Below are positions 18,097 through 28,101 of a stretch of 64,000 bases of DNA, piece by piece; positions within the stretch are counted from its first letter, which is position 1, and each line of letters starts with the position of its first letter. Origin of the DNA: an uncultured Desulfobacter sp. (GTDB lineage: Bacteria > Desulfobacterota > Desulfobacteria > Desulfobacterales > Desulfobacteraceae); assembly GCF_963666145.1 (NCBI RefSeq), contig NZ_OY762614.1:1354501-1418500 (forward strand), read 5' to 3'. The translations under genes and the position numbers were made by a program. The notes under the pieces were generated by a model, which saw only the letters and a list, made by a program, of their open reading frames with translations, did not search any database and had not been told where the DNA came from.

Positions 18097-20652
18097 GTGG
18101 AAATAAAACAAAAAATATTGATCGTTGATGATAAGCCGGAAAACATCTTCAGCCTGAAGAAAGTGCTGGCGGACGTCGATGCGCGGATCATAGAGGCATT
18201 GACCGGAAACGATGCCCTGATCGCAAGTTTGAACCATGAGTTCGCCCTGGCCATCCTGGATGTGCAGATGCCCGAAATGGATGGTTATGAACTGGCTGAG
18301 TTGCTCCGCTCAGAAAAAAAGACCCGCAGCACCCCCATCATCTTTGTCTCCGCTGTCTATTCAAGCGATTACCATGTATTTAAAGGATACGACGCCGGTG
18401 CTGTGGATTTTATGGTCAAACCCTTTGAGACCAAAATTCTGTTAAGTAAAGTCAATATTTTCCTTGAACTGGACAGACAAAAAAGGGCTCTGGCAGATTC
18501 AAAAGCCCATATTGAACATCAGCTTCATGAGTTAAATGCTTCTGAACGCAGGTTTAAGAGCCTGGTGGAAACAGTCCCGGATATTGTCTATCGGATTAAT
18601 ACCGACGGTTATTTCAGTTTCGTAAATCATGCGGTGAAACGGCTGGGATATGAACCGGAGAAATTGGTGGGCAGACATTTTTCCTGCCTGATCCGGCCGA
18701 TGGATCTGTCGGATGTCTCCAGAAAAACAGCAGAGGAAAAATTAAAGGCCGGCAAATTAACGGGACCACTTAAGCTGTTTGACGAAAGAAGGACCGGGGA
18801 CCGGAAAACAACGGGACTGGAGATCCGGCTGATTTCTAAAAAAGAGCACCATAACATTACGGCAACCCTGGAACAGATCGGAGACGATTCCATTGTTGTA
18901 GAGATCAACAGCGCAGGGCTCTATTCAGATCATGTCAACGAAAAAAATAAAATGCACCTGGGCACGGTGGGTGTCATCAGAGATATTACCCAGCGAAAGA
19001 TATTGGAGGATCATCTTCGCAGATCAAAGGAAAAGTTAGAAAAACGTGTGGCAGAGCGAACCTGGGAGTTGATGAAAAAAAACAGGGAACTTCTGGCAGA
19101 AGTGGAACGGCGGAAAAAAGCCGAACATACTGTCCGAAAAACACAAAAACAATGGGAGGAAATTTTCGAGGCCATTGGTCATATGGCCGTGGTGATCGAT
19201 GACCAGCATACGATTATTGCGGCAAACCGTTCAGCCGTCACACAGATCGGTAAGCCTAAAACAGAAATTATCGGGGGAAAATGCCATGATATTTTACTGG
19301 GTTCAAAGAAGCCCGCGCCCGATTGCCCTGTTAAACAGTACACAAAAGGGGACTTCTCCTTCCGCGAGGAGACCAGAGAACTTTTTGATAAAACCTATAT
19401 CTGCAGCACCACCCCCGTATTTGAAGGTGATGGCAATTATACGAAATTTATTAAAATCTTCACGGACATCACCCGCCGCAAGGTGCTTGAAAAAGAGTTG
19501 CTCCAGGCACATAAAATGGAGGCCATCGGCACGCTGGCAGGCGGCATTGCCCATGATTTCAACAACATATTATCTGCCCTTATCGGATTTTCACAGCTGG
19601 CCCTAAAAAATACGGAAAAAGACTCTTTGATGGAAGACGACTTAACGGAAATTTTAAACTGTGGTCTGAGAGCCAAGGATCTGGTCAGGCAAATTTTAAC
19701 CTTTGCCAGGCAATCTGATGAAAAATACTCGTATATCCAACTCGATTACATCGTCAAAGAGGTCGCTAAGTTTATCCGATCCTCCATTCCCTCATCGGTT
19801 GCGCTTGAAACAGAAGTGCAAAGTGCCTCGGTAATCTTTGCCAATCCCACCCAGATTCATCAGGTTCTGATGAATCTTTGCACCAATTCGGCCCATGCAA
19901 TGAAAAGCGACGGGGGAATTTTAAAAATCTGCCTGACGGACATACATATAGACGAGGCAGATAGAACATCCATCCAGCATCCGGAACCGGGTGATTATGT
20001 CAAAATTGAAGTATCGGACACCGGCACAGGTATCACACCACAGGTGATGGAAAAAATGTTTGAGCCCTATTTTACCACCAAGAACCAGGCAGAAGGGACG
20101 GGCATGGGTCTTGCTGTGGTTCAAGGCATCGTTAAGGATATTGGCGGCACCATCAAGGTAAAAACAGCTTTGGGCCAGGGCACGACGTTTACGGTTTTCA
20201 TTCCCATTGCAGAAAACAAGCAGATGGATATGCAAAAGAAAAGTATAATTTATACGAACAAAGGTTCTGAAAGCATCCTTCTGGTGGATGATGAACCTGC
20301 CATCACAAAAGTGGGAAAACGGATACTGGAGGAAGCCGGATATGACGTCACCATTGCCAACGCCTCCCACGAGGCGTTGGATCTGTTCAAAAAAAACTGC
20401 AAACAATTTGATCTGGTAATGACGGACCTGACAATGCCCGGGATGAACGGCGATAAATTGACCGAAAAGATACTGGACGTCAGACCGGATATTCCGGTGG
20501 TACTCTGCAGCGGGTATCAGAATAAACATGTAATGGACTCAAAGAAAAAAAATATATGGTATGCATTTGTGCAAAAGCCCATTGAACAGGAAACTTTCAT
20601 CAATACCATCAGAACTGTGCTTGATGAAAATACAAAGGGGGGAGCACCATGA
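18097..20652 (+). CDS. Soluble hybrid kinase REC-PAS-PAS-HisKA-HATPase-REC
   Basis: An 851-residue cytoplasmic kinase with no transmembrane helix. An N-terminal receiver (about 5-120, LAILDVQMPEMDG) is followed by PAS about 150-305, a coiled coil about 308-350 (KRVAERTWELMKKN), a second PAS about 355-470, HisKA with GGIAHDFNNILSALIG (His near 486), HATPase_c (GTGMGLAVVQGIVKDIGG), and a C-terminal receiver about 725-840 (MTDLTMPGMNG). The start is GTG at 18097 with GAGGTGAT just upstream. The N-terminal receiver suggests it is driven by the upstream triple-receiver kinase. Its stop overlaps the next start as ATGA. Confidence 0.9.
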   Translation: MEIKQKILIVDDKPENIFSLKKVLADVDARIIEALTGNDALIASLNHEFALAILDVQMPEMDGYELAELLRSEKKTRSTPIIFVSAVYSSDYHVFKGYDAGAVDFMVKPFETKILLSKVNIFLELDRQKRALADSKAHIEHQLHELNASERRFKSLVETVPDIVYRINTDGYFSFVNHAVKRLGYEPEKLVGRHFSCLIRPMDLSDVSRKTAEEKLKAGKLTGPLKLFDERRTGDRKTTGLEIRLISKKEHHNITATLEQIGDDSIVVEINSAGLYSDHVNEKNKMHLGTVGVIRDITQRKILEDHLRRSKEKLEKRVAERTWELMKKNRELLAEVERRKKAEHTVRKTQKQWEEIFEAIGHMAVVIDDQHTIIAANRSAVTQIGKPKTEIIGGKCHDILLGSKKPAPDCPVKQYTKGDFSFREETRELFDKTYICSTTPVFEGDGNYTKFIKIFTDITRRKVLEKELLQAHKMEAIGTLAGGIAHDFNNILSALIGFSQLALKNTEKDSLMEDDLTEILNCGLRAKDLVRQILTFARQSDEKYSYIQLDYIVKEVAKFIRSSIPSSVALETEVQSASVIFANPTQIHQVLMNLCTNSAHAMKSDGGILKICLTDIHIDEADRTSIQHPEPGDYVKIEVSDTGTGITPQVMEKMFEPYFTTKNQAEGTGMGLAVVQGIVKDIGGTIKVKTALGQGTTFTVFIPIAENKQMDMQKKSIIYTNKGSESILLVDDEPAITKVGKRILEEAGYDVTIANASHEALDLFKKNCKQFDLVMTDLTMPGMNGDKLTEKILDVRPDIPVVLCSGYQNKHVMDSKKKNIWYAFVQKPIEQETFINTIRTVLDENTKGGAP

Positions 20653-21650
20653 TAAAAACCAAAACTTCACCAGAAGAAAAAATAAGGGTCCTGGTGGTGG
20701 ATGATGAAAAAAGTATCCTGAAATTGGCACAGCGACTGGTTCTTCAGGAAGGCTATGACTGTCTTATGGCCTCAAACGGACTTGAGGCGATCACCGTGAT
20801 GGAAGAAACCGTGGTGGATGTGGTGATAACGGATATCGCCATGCCTAAAATGGACGGCATTGAGCTGACAAAACAAATAAAAGAGAACTATTCGGCGGAT
20901 GTCATCATGATGACCGGATACTTTAAGGACTTGTCCTACGAAAATGCCGTCACCCAGGGTGCCACGGATTTTATTCAAAAACCGTTCAGCACCAAAGAAT
21001 TTCAGATCCGGCTTAAACGGGTGATCAAGGAGCGTAAAACCAATCAGGAGCTTAAAGACAGCCTCAAGCGGATGAATGATATTGTAGACGGAGTGATAAA
21101 CAGTTTGTCTTCAACGGTGGATGCACGGGACCCGTATACGGCAGGCCATCAGAAACGGGTGGCACAGCTTGCCGTTGCAATAGCAATGGAGATGGAACTG
21201 TCCCAGACAGAAATCTCCAGTATCCGCATGGCCGGAATTCTCCATGATTTAGGGAAAATCGCCATCCCGGCCGAAATCTTGTCCAAACCCAGCATGCTAT
21301 CGGACATCGAATTCAGCCTGATAAAAACCCATCCCCAGGTGGGCTACGATATTCTTAAAAATATCAACTTTCCAACGCCGGTGGCCAGGATCGTTCACCA
21401 GCACCATGAACGCATGGACGGTTCAGGCTATCCGATAGGGCTTTCAGGAGAAGAAATTTTGCTCGAAGCAAGGATATTAACCGTGGCCGATGTGGTTGAA
21501 GCCATGTCTTCCCACAGGCCCTACCGGCCGGGACTGGGCATGGACAAAGCATTGGCGGAGGTCAGAAAAAACAAGCGCAGGTTCTATGATCCGAATGCTG
21601 TGGATGCCTGCCTGACAACCATGTCAGAAAACTTTAAATTCAACGGGTGA
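20649..21650 (+). CDS. Response regulator REC-HD-GYP (c-di-GMP phosphodiesterase)
   Basis: A 333-residue RpfG-type regulator. The receiver (about 10-130) has the acceptor Asp in VVITDIAMPKMDG. The HD-GYP domain (about 150-330) has RDPYTAGHQKRVAQLA, HDLGKIAIPAEIL, KTHPQVGYDIL and HHERMDGSGYP, so both the HD metal ligands and the GYP motif are intact; c-di-GMP hydrolysis is expected. It overlaps the upstream kinase by 4 nt, which makes it the likely phosphorylation target. Confidence 0.93.
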   Translation: MIKTKTSPEEKIRVLVVDDEKSILKLAQRLVLQEGYDCLMASNGLEAITVMEETVVDVVITDIAMPKMDGIELTKQIKENYSADVIMMTGYFKDLSYENAVTQGATDFIQKPFSTKEFQIRLKRVIKERKTNQELKDSLKRMNDIVDGVINSLSSTVDARDPYTAGHQKRVAQLAVAIAMEMELSQTEISSIRMAGILHDLGKIAIPAEILSKPSMLSDIEFSLIKTHPQVGYDILKNINFPTPVARIVHQHHERMDGSGYPIGLSGEEILLEARILTVADVVEAMSSHRPYRPGLGMDKALAEVRKNKRRFYDPNAVDACLTTMSENFKFNG

Positions 21651-21654
21651 CCCA

Positions 21655-22383
21655 ATGAGTGAGATACATGCCTATCCGGTCCTGATCGTGGATGATGAAA
21701 AAATCATTGCCAAAATCATCGAAAGGCTTTTACAACCTAAAAACATCACAACGGAATATGCGGCTGACGGGGAACAGGCCTTGCTGAAAATGCACCAGGC
21801 CCCAATCCCCTATTCTTTGGTAATCAGTGACCAGAAGATGCCGGGAATGACAGGAGATGTTTTTCTTGAAAAAGCCGCCCTGATTTCACCCCAGACCTCA
21901 AGGTTTCTGATGTCGGGATATTCTGATCTGGCGGCCATAATCCGGGCCATAAACAACGGGGCAATCAACCGGTTCATCCCCAAACCCCTGGATAACGATG
22001 CATTCATTTTGGCAGTTTTAGATGCGGTGACACAATTTGAAGCCGACATCGAGGCCAAACATCTGTTCGAGGAGGCCAAAGCCCAAAATCTCAAACTATT
22101 TGAACTCTACAAAGAGCTGAAGCAGGAAACCCGGAAATTTGACAACGTTCTGGATGGGCTGGACGCTCAAATCGCGGAGTTAACCGATCAAATGAATGCG
22201 TTCAAAAACGCGGATTCAAAAAAAAAGAACGCACTGGACCGCACGGAACAAGCCATGGCGGATAAAAAGCTTTTGACCCCGGATAATTTTGTCGGGTTTG
22301 CCGCCCAGGTCAGGGAAGAAGTATATATCCAGTTCCAGGACATTGCGGTCCGAAACGGTTTGACAATGCCGGGAAAAAACTGA
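21655..22383 (+). CDS. Response regulator: receiver plus coiled coil
   Basis: A 242-residue regulator: receiver about 5-122 (VLIVDDEKIIAK, VISDQKMPGMTG, LMSGYSDLAAIIRAINNG, FIPKPL) and a C-terminal helical tail with heptad-like character (FDNVLDGLDAQIAELTDQMN). No DNA-binding or enzymatic output is visible. The tail may mediate oligomerisation or binding of the next protein. The stop TGA at 22381 shares its last base with the next ATG. Confidence 0.82.
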   Translation: MSEIHAYPVLIVDDEKIIAKIIERLLQPKNITTEYAADGEQALLKMHQAPIPYSLVISDQKMPGMTGDVFLEKAALISPQTSRFLMSGYSDLAAIIRAINNGAINRFIPKPLDNDAFILAVLDAVTQFEADIEAKHLFEEAKAQNLKLFELYKELKQETRKFDNVLDGLDAQIAELTDQMNAFKNADSKKKNALDRTEQAMADKKLLTPDNFVGFAAQVREEVYIQFQDIAVRNGLTMPGKN

Positions 22384-25292
22384 TGAATGCCATAAACAAA
22401 GAGATACTGGATGCAGGAATTCTACTGCTGGATGATGAACACAATATTCTTAAAGCATTACGCAGGCTGTTAAATCGCCATGGGTTCACCACCGTAAATA
22501 CGGCGTTAAATGCGGAACAGGGATTTACCATCATCCGGAATGCGGATAAACCATTTGCCGTCATTCTGTCGGATCAGCACATGCCGGGCATCAACGGATA
22601 TGCGTTTTTCAATCAAGTTAAAGATCTTTCCCCTGATTCGAGACGAATACTGATGACCGGCTACCATGATTTTAATGCCGCCATGGATGCCATTAACCAG
22701 GGGGGCATTCACAAGTATATTACCAAACCGTGGGACGAATCCGATTTATTGGGAATGCTGACCACTGAGATTGAAATATATCACAGCATTCATGAAAAAA
22801 GACGAATTCAGGTCATTATAAAAAATCAGAATGCGCAGCTTTACCAGCTGGCCCGGCAAAAGACCCGGGAAAAAAAAGCCTTCAAAAAACAGGAAGCCGC
22901 GAAAAAGGAACAACTGACATCCATCAAAAAAGTGCTGGATCAATTTAAAAAAGCCGAAGGCATGGAAAAAGGGCTGCCCGGGCTGGACCATTTTTTTTCC
23001 GACAAACAGATTCAGGATCAAACCAACCTTATCCTGGTCTTTGACATCCTTAACCAGGAGATTGACACCATCCTTGCCGGCATGGCCCAAAAACACAACC
23101 TTCATTTCCCTCCAGACAGCAGTCAGCCGGATACGGCAAAAAATTCAAGTGTCATGCCCTCCCCCGATTATGATCTGATCGATCAGATCATAGGGCTTGC
23201 ACTACAAAATGCCATACCGCGCCTGGCGAATCTCCACCCGACGTTTGGTGACGGCGTTGACTTTGACGCGTATACAACGGTTCCCGACATCTGGGAACTG
23301 GCCTGGAAAGAGGGACTGGTTGAGGCCGAACAAATTTCAAAATTGCAGGAACAAACGGCGCCCAAAGACGGGGTTCCCCCCTCCCAAAGGACGCCTGAAG
23401 AGATACTCTCTGCTTCGGGAACCCTCTCCCGGCTGGATGTCAGCCGCCTTGTGGTAAAAAGGAGGTTTATCCAGGCAAGAATTCTGGATAAAGCCTGCGC
23501 CCAAAAATTCATTGATCAAAAGCTGATTTCAGCCGGCGCGTTGGACATCTGCCTGTCCGAACAGTTGATGCGATTCAAGAATAATGGAGAATGTATTCCT
23601 GTCAGGGATCTTCTTATAGAAAAAAGCATGATTGACCATGATACCTGGGAAAACATGTTTAGAGATGCCGCCGAATTCGAAGACATTGCCATCCCCGAAC
23701 AACCACCAAGCCAGACGAATCTGTCCGAGGACGAGCTCCCCATTGAGCTGATCGTGTCCAACCGGGGCACAAAGGCATGGATCAAAAATAAAAGGCCCCA
23801 GCGCCAGGATGTCACTGTAAGCCAAGTCAAAAGTTTGCTGGAAAAAAGAGGCGTGACAACCGGTATCATAGCCGATGAAAAAATAGCAACGCGTTTAAGA
23901 AATCATCTGGGCGGCGGAGAAAAATGGCTCGTGGCAGAAACACCGATTAATCAGCCCGAGGCAGATGGCCGCATTGAATATTTTTTCACGACCCAAGACC
24001 GATGTCCGGGGATTTTCAAAGAGGACGGCACCATTGATTTCAAAGATCGTGGTGAAATTCCATTCGTAAAAAAAGGACAGCTGCTTGCAAAAAAAATTAT
24101 CTGGGAACAAAGCCAGGCGGTCCCCAATGTATTGGGCGAACTGATCCGGCTTGAACCGCTGGAACAGGTGACATTAAAAGGGGGAACAGGGACAAGGCTC
24201 TCGGAAGACGGCTTTGCACTCTACGCCACCGGCGAAGGAGAACCCAGCCTGGATAACCGAGGGATTATTTCGGTTTACCAGGAGCTTATCATAGAAAAGG
24301 ACGTGGGCTTTGAAACCGGTCATATCGATTTTGAAGGCAATGTATTTGTTCACGGGAATATCAAGGACGGCTTCAAAGTCTCCTGTGCCAATCTCACGGT
24401 CAGCGAAATCAACGGTGGCATAATCTCTGCGAACGGAAATCTCAAAGTGTCAAAGGGCATTACCAATGCAAAGGTTTCAGCCCAGGGCAATATCACAACC
24501 CAATTTATCAACAAATCAAAGATAAAAGCCTTGGGCAATGTGACCGTAACCCGGGAAATCCTGGAATCCTCAATCTCCATCAACGGGCAATTTGTAAATA
24601 CCCAGGGCAGAATCATCGCATCGACCATCTGTGCAAAAAGGGGAATGTCCGTCAGGGTGGTAGGTACGGAAAAATCCGAACCGCCCATACTCAAACCCGG
24701 CAGGAACGACTACTTGAATGAGGTCAAAAACAAACTGATTGAACGAGAAAATAAGACAAACAATCTGATTCAAACCCTGACCGAGAAAAAGAAAAATCTG
24801 GAAGAAAAAAATATAAATACACACGAAAAAATTATGTTCCATTCCTGCACCTGCGAAACGCTGAAAAAAAGTGCAAAAGAACTGCAGGCCCAGGTTCCCC
24901 ATATGACACAAGAGAAAAAAAACCGGTTAAAAGAGGAATACAAAGATACCGTATTCCGGCTGAAAACGGTTGAGAAGGCCATTCGCGCGTTGTTTAATAC
25001 CCAGGATGACCTGGTTGCACAAATAGAGACCTATCAGGAACGCATCCAAAAGGCCCTGGATGACCAGGCTGAAATCTCCGCCCAAAAAATAGAAATTGAT
25101 CAGTTAATGGCAGATAAAACCGGGGTACCCAGGGTGCAAATATCAAAACAAATACAAGCCGGCACCCGGATCATTGGCCCCAACAGCGCCATGAATGTTC
25201 CCCACAATCTCGGGGCATGTAAAATACTGGAAGTAAAAAAATATTTCGGCAACCTTCCCGCCGGAAAGGAGATGGTGATCCGCAAGTTATAG
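22383..25292 (+). CDS. Receiver-FapA (DUF342) fusion protein
   Basis: A 969-residue protein. A receiver (about 10-130, LSDQHMPGINGYAFFNQ) is followed by a charged helical linker to about 200, a middle region (about 255-450) with phrases such as ISAGALDICLSEQLMRFKNNGE resembling small MshEN-like adaptor modules, then a FapA/DUF342 polymer-binding-like domain about 450-780. The latter shows DGRIEYFFTTQDRCPGIFK, IPFVKKGQLLAKK, and a repetitive right-handed-beta-helix part (GHIDFEGNVFVHGNIKDGFK). A long coiled coil (about 785-935) closes the protein. FapA is known as a flagellar assembly protein, but no flagellar genes are nearby. It is the last gene of the operon and is overlapped by 1 nt with the preceding one. 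Confidence 0.8.
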   Translation: MNAINKEILDAGILLLDDEHNILKALRRLLNRHGFTTVNTALNAEQGFTIIRNADKPFAVILSDQHMPGINGYAFFNQVKDLSPDSRRILMTGYHDFNAAMDAINQGGIHKYITKPWDESDLLGMLTTEIEIYHSIHEKRRIQVIIKNQNAQLYQLARQKTREKKAFKKQEAAKKEQLTSIKKVLDQFKKAEGMEKGLPGLDHFFSDKQIQDQTNLILVFDILNQEIDTILAGMAQKHNLHFPPDSSQPDTAKNSSVMPSPDYDLIDQIIGLALQNAIPRLANLHPTFGDGVDFDAYTTVPDIWELAWKEGLVEAEQISKLQEQTAPKDGVPPSQRTPEEILSASGTLSRLDVSRLVVKRRFIQARILDKACAQKFIDQKLISAGALDICLSEQLMRFKNNGECIPVRDLLIEKSMIDHDTWENMFRDAAEFEDIAIPEQPPSQTNLSEDELPIELIVSNRGTKAWIKNKRPQRQDVTVSQVKSLLEKRGVTTGIIADEKIATRLRNHLGGGEKWLVAETPINQPEADGRIEYFFTTQDRCPGIFKEDGTIDFKDRGEIPFVKKGQLLAKKIIWEQSQAVPNVLGELIRLEPLEQVTLKGGTGTRLSEDGFALYATGEGEPSLDNRGIISVYQELIIEKDVGFETGHIDFEGNVFVHGNIKDGFKVSCANLTVSEINGGIISANGNLKVSKGITNAKVSAQGNITTQFINKSKIKALGNVTVTREILESSISINGQFVNTQGRIIASTICAKRGMSVRVVGTEKSEPPILKPGRNDYLNEVKNKLIERENKTNNLIQTLTEKKKNLEEKNINTHEKIMFHSCTCETLKKSAKELQAQVPHMTQEKKNRLKEEYKDTVFRLKTVEKAIRALFNTQDDLVAQIETYQERIQKALDDQAEISAQKIEIDQLMADKTGVPRVQISKQIQAGTRIIGPNSAMNVPHNLGACKILEVKKYFGNLPAGKEMVIRKL

Positions 25293-25424
25293 CCGCAGCA
25301 TATGTGCCCGGAACGAAAAATTTAAATATTTTATCAGGATGGCGGTCCTAAACCTTGCGTATTAATGTCTTCATATCGTATTCTCTGTCGGAGATTTTCA
25401 TAAAACACAGGAGGCACAATAATT

Positions 25425-25643
25425 TTGGGAATCGTTCTTGAACCTAACAAACTGGCCTTTCAAAGCCTTGCAAAGGCGCAAATGCCGTTTGGTAAATACA
25501 AAGGCCGGCTGCTGGTGGACCTACCCGAACCCTATCTGGTGTGGTTCAGCAGACAGGGATTTCCCCCGGGCAAATTAGGCGAGCAGCTGCAGACCGTGTA
25601 TGAAATCAAGCGAAATGGCCTGGAGTACCTGTTCAAATCATGA
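25425..25643 (+). CDS. DUF3820 small protein
   Basis: A 72-residue protein with the DUF3820 signature: MPFGKYKGRLLVDLPEPYLVW near residues 21-41, then GFPPGKLGEQLQTVYEIKRNGL. The family is short and of unknown molecular function, often annotated as a quorum-sensing-regulated virulence factor. The best start is TTG at 25425, preceded by a strong AGGAGG with 10 nt spacing; no ATG fits. Its stop overlaps the next ATG (ATGA), so the two genes are translationally coupled. Confidence 0.82.
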   Translation: MGIVLEPNKLAFQSLAKAQMPFGKYKGRLLVDLPEPYLVWFSRQGFPPGKLGEQLQTVYEIKRNGLEYLFKS

Positions 25644-26140
25644 AAACGCTTCACCTGATCCGTCATGCCAAATCCAGCTGGAAAAACGATTCCCTTGCAG
25701 ATATTGACAGGCCTTTAGCCCCAAGGGGCATTCGTGCATGTGCCGTCATGGCCCACGAAATTGCCAAAGTAGGATGTGATTTTTCCCATGTGTTCACAAG
25801 CCCTGCCCAAAGGACCCAGGAAACCATTGAACGAATTGCCGCAAATCTTAAGGACTGTTCTTTTACCTGGACCGTGGCAGAAAAGCTATACACCTTCAGC
25901 GTCCAGGAGCTGTTGGCATTTTGCCGAAACGACCTGCCGGAAATCATTGACCAGGCCGTTATTGTGGGGCATAACCCGGCGCTCCATGAATTTTGCAATT
26001 GGATGATCGAAGAACCCGCCATAGAAAAAATGCCCACCTGCGCCTATGCCCGCCTTTCTCTTGACGCGGATGCCTGGTCAGGAATAGGCCCGCGCAGAAT
26101 GCGGCTGACTGCATTTTTAACCCCCAAAATGTTCCAATAA
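25640..26140 (+). CDS. sixA: SixA-type histidine phosphatase family protein
   Basis: A 166-residue phosphohistidine phosphatase-like protein. It begins MKTLHLIRHAKSSW, giving the RHA(K) active-site motif, has the SPAQRTQETIE arginine block, and the second catalytic His in VIVGHNPALHEF. SixA in E. coli dephosphorylates phosphohistidine on signalling or PTS-type HPt domains; in a locus so rich in phosphorelays that role is tempting but unproven. It is coupled to the DUF3820 gene. Confidence 0.87.
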   Translation: MKTLHLIRHAKSSWKNDSLADIDRPLAPRGIRACAVMAHEIAKVGCDFSHVFTSPAQRTQETIERIAANLKDCSFTWTVAEKLYTFSVQELLAFCRNDLPEIIDQAVIVGHNPALHEFCNWMIEEPAIEKMPTCAYARLSLDADAWSGIGPRRMRLTAFLTPKMFQ

Positions 26141-26173
26141 TGGAGGGGGCCCATCGAGGGGCCATGACAAAGA

Positions 26174-27874
26174 CTATATTTTAAACTGATTGATCAGGCT
26201 ATTCAGACGCTTGGAAAGATCAGCCAGATGGGTTGCGCTCTCATTCACCCGGCTGCTGCCTTGATGTACATCCTGAATTGTTTGATCAATTTCTGCAATA
26301 TCCAGGGCCACTTCACCGATAACAGCCGAGGTTTGATTGACGCTGTCATTTACCTCTTGGACACTCGAAGCGGCCTCAGAGACACTATTTGAAATTTCCT
26401 GGGTTGTTGATGACTGCTCATCAATTGCCGTTGCAACCGTATTGACAATATCATTGATCTCGTTAATAACCCCGACAATGATTTCCATGGCCTGAATCGA
26501 ATCGGTTGTGACACTCTGTACGTCTTCAATTTTCTGTTTGATTTCCTTGGTTGCCTCGGATGTCTGCTGGGCCAAGGTTTTGATTTCACCGGCGACCACG
26601 GCAAACCCCTTTCCGGCCTCACCGGCTCTGGCGGCCTCAATTGTGGCATTGAGCGCCAGAAGATTGGTCTGTTCCGAAATATCATCAATGGTGTCAGTTA
26701 CTTTGGTGATGTCATTTGTCGTCCTGCCCAGCACACTCACTTTATCCGACACCTGTTTGGCTTCTTCAACGGCTTTTTGGGTAATCATACTGCCGGTTGC
26801 GATATTCTTGGAAATGCCTTGAATGGTAGAGACCATTTCCTCGGTAGCGGCGACGATCATTTGAATACAGCCTTCTGTTACTTCTGTTCTTGCTGCCGCG
26901 CTGTTCATGGTCGATGTCATCTTATCGCCGGCGGCAGCCACGCGTCTTGCCTGTTCAATTGACTGCTGCATATTCTGCGACATTTTTTCGGAAACAGAAC
27001 TCAATTCAATGGAAGACGAATTCAATGCATCGGAACTGTCAACGATATCTTCAAACATTGTCCGCATGCTTTGTGACATGGCATTTAAAGCGTTGGCAAG
27101 TTTACCGATTTCATCATTTTGTTTGACGTCTATGACCTGTTTCAAATCGCCTTCGGCCATTTTTTGAGCAAACCGAACCGCTTTTAACACCGGTGCCGTA
27201 AGTTTTCCTGAAATAAGCAATCCTAATACAACACTGAACACAACACCGAAAATGACAAAAGCCCCAATAAACGTCTTGGCCCTTTTGCCGGACTGAATAA
27301 CGTGTCCAGATGTATTCTCCACCTTTTTAAACGACAGTTTTTCAAGCGTATCAACGTTTGATTCAAAATCGTATATATACGCTTTGAACGGCGTCATCAG
27401 TTTATTGGCATTTTGGGGTGTCATATTCTCATCTGACAGGACCGTTTGTGCAAGTTGCATAAAATTATTCTTATATTTGATATATTCGCTTTTCGCTTTT
27501 GAGACAGCCTGCAGGGCTTCATCGCCCAAATTAGGATCATCTTTAACCACAGCCGCGATTTTATCGATCAACTCTAGTGTCGTTTCAGATTTTTGAACGA
27601 ATTTTTCTAAATAGCTCTCCTGTTTCTTTTTATTTCCGATATTCAAAAAAAGATCTTTTTCGTATCGTCTGTGCTCGAGCGCCAGGATTTTAAAATCTTT
27701 GGCCTGCTCTAAAAAACGGACGTCCTGGGCAACCATTTTATCAAACTGTTCAATATTGCTTGAAATTCTAAAGTAGCCAATCCCGCCCACAATCAATGTG
27801 ATTAAAGAGGTGATCAAAAAACCTACGATAAATTTTATTCTCAGAGAAATAAATAATCCTTGTTTTGTACCCAT
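26174..27874 (-). CDS. Methyl-accepting chemotaxis protein
   Basis: A 566-residue transmembrane chemoreceptor. TM1 is about 13-34, a helical periplasmic sensor (about 35-195, with LEHRRYEKDLFLNIG, which recalls HBM-type four-helix bundles) follows, TM2 about 201-222, HAMP about 223-276, and a full signalling hairpin with the tip QTNLLALNATIEAARAGEAG and FAVVAGEIKTLAQQTS. There is no C-terminal CheR-tethering pentapeptide. Other chemotaxis core genes are not nearby, so it is an orphan receptor; the cheR/cheB of 16712-18092 could act on it, but that is speculation. Confidence 0.94.
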   Translation of the reverse strand: MGTKQGLFISLRIKFIVGFLITSLITLIVGGIGYFRISSNIEQFDKMVAQDVRFLEQAKDFKILALEHRRYEKDLFLNIGNKKKQESYLEKFVQKSETTLELIDKIAAVVKDDPNLGDEALQAVSKAKSEYIKYKNNFMQLAQTVLSDENMTPQNANKLMTPFKAYIYDFESNVDTLEKLSFKKVENTSGHVIQSGKRAKTFIGAFVIFGVVFSVVLGLLISGKLTAPVLKAVRFAQKMAEGDLKQVIDVKQNDEIGKLANALNAMSQSMRTMFEDIVDSSDALNSSSIELSSVSEKMSQNMQQSIEQARRVAAAGDKMTSTMNSAAARTEVTEGCIQMIVAATEEMVSTIQGISKNIATGSMITQKAVEEAKQVSDKVSVLGRTTNDITKVTDTIDDISEQTNLLALNATIEAARAGEAGKGFAVVAGEIKTLAQQTSEATKEIKQKIEDVQSVTTDSIQAMEIIVGVINEINDIVNTVATAIDEQSSTTQEISNSVSEAASSVQEVNDSVNQTSAVIGEVALDIAEIDQTIQDVHQGSSRVNESATHLADLSKRLNSLINQFKI

Positions 27875-28101
27875 GCGCCCCCCAATAAATATATTACATC
27901 TGGATTTATGCTCGAAATACGCATTGATTTACGATTTATAGCGCCCATTATAACACGATTTAAACGAAACTCAATCCATGCATACAGTGATTAAAAATAA
28001 TACGGGGGGGGGTTACGCGGTGGTCAGCAGCGTTTAATAAAGCCTCATCCCAACGAATCCGGCACAGGGGATGATATATGCGATATCCACCTTGAACCGG
28101 A

